From JBEKZQ01 sp049509675 (GTDB lineage Bacteria; Planctomycetota; Planctomycetia; Pirellulales; Thermoguttaceae): DNA of 6,638 bases. Shown here in pieces: positions 4,357 to 6,638 of this stretch. The translations under genes and the position numbers were made by a program. The DNA is taken from the NCBI GenBank assembly GCA_049509675.1, contig JBEKZQ010000356.1, positions 1 to 6,638 of the forward strand, read 5' to 3'. The notes under the pieces are model-generated. The model was not told where the DNA came from. It ran no database searches and was given only the letters and a program-made list of their open reading frames with translations. Numbering within the stretch: the first letter of the stretch is position 1; each line of letters begins with the position of its first letter.

Positions 4357-6021
4357 ATGATTCAATGCAGCATTGCACCGCAACCAGTGCTATCGGACCG
4401 TAACGGCCCGATTATTGCCAGCGTGTGCATGGGCCTGCGATCGGAAAAGGCCCTTGTCGGGGTTGCGCTCGCGCTAGGTGCCCGTACCGTTGCGGGATGG
4501 TCTCCGTCAGAAGAGAATTTAGCCGGTGCGGCCGAACAAGTCTCGCGAGCAGTTATTGTCGAAGTCCGGGAGCGCATCGTCGCCGGTGAAGACCCGCTAG
4601 GCGAAGCGTTTTGCAAGTTGCGGCTGCCAGCCGAGCGACGGGCCAACGGGGCGACCTTTACGCCGCGCACGATCATCAACGCAATGGTCGAATGGGCGGC
4701 AGACACAGCCGCGCCGAAGCGGATCGTTGATCCTGGGACAGGTTCTGGTCGTTACCTTATGGCAGCGGGGCGATGCATTCCAAAGGCTTCCCTTCTCGGG
4801 ATAGAGAATGACCCCCTGCCCGCAATTCTGGCTCGTGCTAACCTCGCCGTGTTGGGCATGGCCGAACGGTCCGAAGTGGTCTTGGACGACTACCGTGCTG
4901 TCGCACTTCCGCCCGTGGCCGGGCAAACTCTCTTCATCGGAAATCCGCCTTACGTTCGGCATCATCTGCTTGGCTCGCAATGGAAGACTTGGCTAACTGG
5001 GGAAGCAACAAAGCGAGGGTACTCCGCGAGCCAACTTGCCGGCCTCCATGTTCACTTCTTCTTAGCGACGGCCCAGAAAGCGGCAACAGGTGACGTTGGC
5101 GCTTTCATTACGGCGGCCGAGTGGCTCGACGTGAACTACGGCAGCTTGGTGCGCGAATTGTTCATGGGCGAACTAGGCGGTAAACGAATTGTGGTTATCG
5201 AGCCTACAGCCCTCCCATTTCCCGACGCAGCAACCACGGCAGCAATTACCTATTTTCAGATCGGCGCGAAGCCAAAGAGGATTAAGTTAAAGCGCATTGA
5301 GACGCTGAGCAAGTTGAAAGAGCCCAATGGCAACCGTGAGGTTCGCCGCGAGCGATTGGAAGCCGAGAGAAGATGGTCACACCTGACACGCGCAGGCAAA
5401 GATGGGCCAGAAGGCTACATCGAATTGGGTGAAATCTGCCGAGTGCATCGCGGGCAAGTCACGGGGCTAAACAAGGTTTGGATTGCCGGGGCGCATAGCC
5501 CAGACTTGCCCGAGTCAGTCTTGTTCCCTGCCGTTACAAGAGCCCGCGAGTTGTTCCGAGCCGGAAACGCAATTGAAGACGCGTCGATTCTGCGCAAAGT
5601 CATCGACTTACCGGTTGACCTTGACGTTCTTGATACGTCAGACCGAAAGAAGATTGACCAATTCTTGGCTACGGCAATATCGCTTGGGGCAAACACCGGA
5701 TACGTTGCAACGAATCGAAAGGCATGGTGGGCGGTTTGTTTGCGTGCTCCTGCCCCGATCCTGACAACGTACATGGCGCGGCGGCCTCCGGCGTTCGTTC
5801 ACAATTGGGCGCAGGCGAGGCACTTGAACATTGCCCACGGTATTTATCCGCGGGAATCGTTCGCCCAATCAATTCTCAACAATTTGGTTGCGTATCTTCG
5901 CAGAACCGTACAGGTGACGCAAGGGCGGACGTATGCGGGTGGATTGACAAAGTTCGAGCCAAGAGAGGTTGAGCGCCTCTTGGTTCCCGGACCAGAGTTG
6001 CTTGCACAGGGAGTAAAATGA
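4357..6021 (+). CDS. Type II N6-adenine DNA methyltransferase of a XamI-type R-M system
   Basis: This 554-residue enzyme transfers a methyl group from SAM to adenine in the target site, protecting host DNA from the neighbouring nuclease. Motifs are in gamma-class order: motif X GATFTPRTI (98-106), motif I VDPGTGSGRY (124-133), the acidic Glu150 of motif II in LLGIEND, catalytic motif IV NPPY (196-199), then ASQLAGLHVHFFLATA and GAFITAAEWLDVNYG (about 224-262). The target recognition part carries CRVHRGQVTGLNKVWI (361-376), HNWAQARHLNIAHGIYPRE (482-500) and the closing GGLTKFEPREVERLL (528-542), as in Eco57I/TaqI-like methylases. All key residues are intact. The start is uncertain: ATG 4357 has only a weak GGCCGG-like site, and ATG 4429 (residue 25) is also possible since motif X begins at 98. 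It is one base from the XamI-type gene, so they are probably co-transcribed. Sampled GC is lower than in the genes to the left. Confidence 0.93.
   Translation: MIQCSIAPQPVLSDRNGPIIASVCMGLRSEKALVGVALALGARTVAGWSPSEENLAGAAEQVSRAVIVEVRERIVAGEDPLGEAFCKLRLPAERRANGATFTPRTIINAMVEWAADTAAPKRIVDPGTGSGRYLMAAGRCIPKASLLGIENDPLPAILARANLAVLGMAERSEVVLDDYRAVALPPVAGQTLFIGNPPYVRHHLLGSQWKTWLTGEATKRGYSASQLAGLHVHFFLATAQKAATGDVGAFITAAEWLDVNYGSLVRELFMGELGGKRIVVIEPTALPFPDAATTAAITYFQIGAKPKRIKLKRIETLSKLKEPNGNREVRRERLEAERRWSHLTRAGKDGPEGYIELGEICRVHRGQVTGLNKVWIAGAHSPDLPESVLFPAVTRARELFRAGNAIEDASILRKVIDLPVDLDVLDTSDRKKIDQFLATAISLGANTGYVATNRKAWWAVCLRAPAPILTTYMARRPPAFVHNWAQARHLNIAHGIYPRESFAQSILNNLVAYLRRTVQVTQGRTYAGGLTKFEPREVERLLVPGPELLAQGVK
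6008..6013 (+). promoter_or_regulatory. Shine-Dalgarno site of the restriction endonuclease gene
   Basis: AGGGAG lies inside the last codons of the methyltransferase gene, 9 bases before the ATG at 6023. It supports translation of the nuclease from the shared transcript, after the methyltransferase. Confidence 0.6.
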
Positions 6022-6022
6022 A

Positions 6023-6638
6023 ATGATCCCAGCACCGCGATGGAGTGCGGAAGTCCTTGAAAAGAACAGCGAACATGCAACGGAGATTTTTCGCAAGGAA
6101 AGGCTGGAAGAACCGCTAGAAGACTACCTTGAGGCATTCGACGAATACCAAGGCAACGTCGAAGACCTGTTTGAAACCACCATCGACTTGACCGAATTGG
6201 ACGAAACCGCGATCCAGTTCCTTAGTGACGCTAAGTTGTTCGGTGCCTTCCGATACCTTGCGGGGCCGCCAATCTCCGACGACGACCTAAAAACGGTTGC
6301 CGAAGTCACCTCCCTAAACGCTTCACAGCTCCGCAATGATCCTGAAGCCGTACAACGAATCATAAGTGTTGTTCGGATGGGAATGGACCGCCGTAGGTTC
6401 CCATGGGTGCGCGAAGAGCGTGAGCCAACTGAAGCGGAGAGAAAAGCGGCCGTGTTGGCGTCGGCGGCGCTCATGGCCACTCAGCGCGTCGGCACCGATA
6501 GGCGCAGCAAGGGCAAACGCTCGCAAGAGGGAATGGTCAACGGCGTGTTGACCGGAGCCGGCTTAGTTGAGGTTGCAAACCGCAAAGTTTCGACGCTGAC
6601 GGATGCGCCAGAACCGGGCCAGTTTTGCGGGGAAAGCT
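6023..6638 (+). CDS. XamI-family Type II restriction endonuclease (3' partial)
   Basis: The first 205 residues are visible and the gene runs off the window. It matches what I know of the XamI restriction endonuclease family: MIPAPRWSAEVLE at the start, FRKERLEEPLEDYLEAFDEYQG (23-44), FGAFRYLAGPPISDDDLKTVAE (73-94), MDRRRFPWVREEREPTEAERKAAVLASAAL (121-150) and TLTDAPEPGQFCGES (191-205). XamI itself recognises GTCGAC, leaving a staggered cut; the specificity of this copy is assumed, not shown. The family's nuclease centre (ADxV...ECK-like) is expected after the GES motif, so the catalytic residues are beyond the edge and activity cannot be judged. The start ATG at 6023 follows the methyltransferase stop at 6021 by one base. 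The tight, methyltransferase-first order is common and helps ensure protection precedes cleavage. Confidence 0.9.
   Translation, partial: MIPAPRWSAEVLEKNSEHATEIFRKERLEEPLEDYLEAFDEYQGNVEDLFETTIDLTELDETAIQFLSDAKLFGAFRYLAGPPISDDDLKTVAEVTSLNASQLRNDPEAVQRIISVVRMGMDRRRFPWVREEREPTEAERKAAVLASAALMATQRVGTDRRSKGKRSQEGMVNGVLTGAGLVEVANRKVSTLTDAPEPGQFCGES

Overview
The window looks like chromosomal DNA from a planctomycete, most likely of the Pirellulales type. The reasons are two adjacent genes for secreted proteins of planctomycete-typical uncharacterised families (DUF1207 and, less certainly, a DUF6666-like family), high GC in the left two thirds, and weak or absent Shine-Dalgarno sites at several starts. 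This assignment rests on recognising the protein families; no rRNA or other marker gene is present.

Layout. Bases 1-107 hold the last 34 codons of an unrecognised basic protein. Bases 164-472 (minus strand) encode a 102-residue MTH1187/YkoF-type thiamine-binding protein (old name DUF77). It is transcribed divergently from a secreted DUF1207 protein (609-1598, plus) across a 136-base gap that holds two overlapping candidate promoters. A 184-base leader containing two copies of a promoter-like module precedes a 462-residue exported beta-rich protein (1783-3171). The next gap (3172-3352) is packed with inverted and direct repeats of REP-like character. It runs into a probably leaderless PmtA-like SAM-dependent methyltransferase gene (3353-4006).

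The right third (about 4230-6638) is an accessory module: a complete Type II restriction-modification operon of the XamI kind, cut by the window end. A well-formed promoter (TTGACC-17-TACAGT) carries a TGTACA-GT-TGTACA palindrome over its -10. It drives a 554-residue gamma-type N6-adenine DNA methyltransferase (motif order X-I-IV, then target recognition domain). One base after its stop codon comes the endonuclease gene, of which 205 codons are visible. Sampled rows in this module are clearly lower in GC than the left part, which fits acquisition by horizontal transfer. Known XamI cuts GTCGAC. The window has two such sites, both in the 1783-3171 gene and none inside the visible restriction-modification operon.

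I found no CRISPR array, tRNA, rRNA or transposase, and no convincing intrinsic terminator. The least explained signals are the duplicated promoter-like module before the 1783 gene, the composite repeat cluster at 3177-3332, the 19-base palindrome at 4145-4163 and the palindrome over the methyltransferase promoter.
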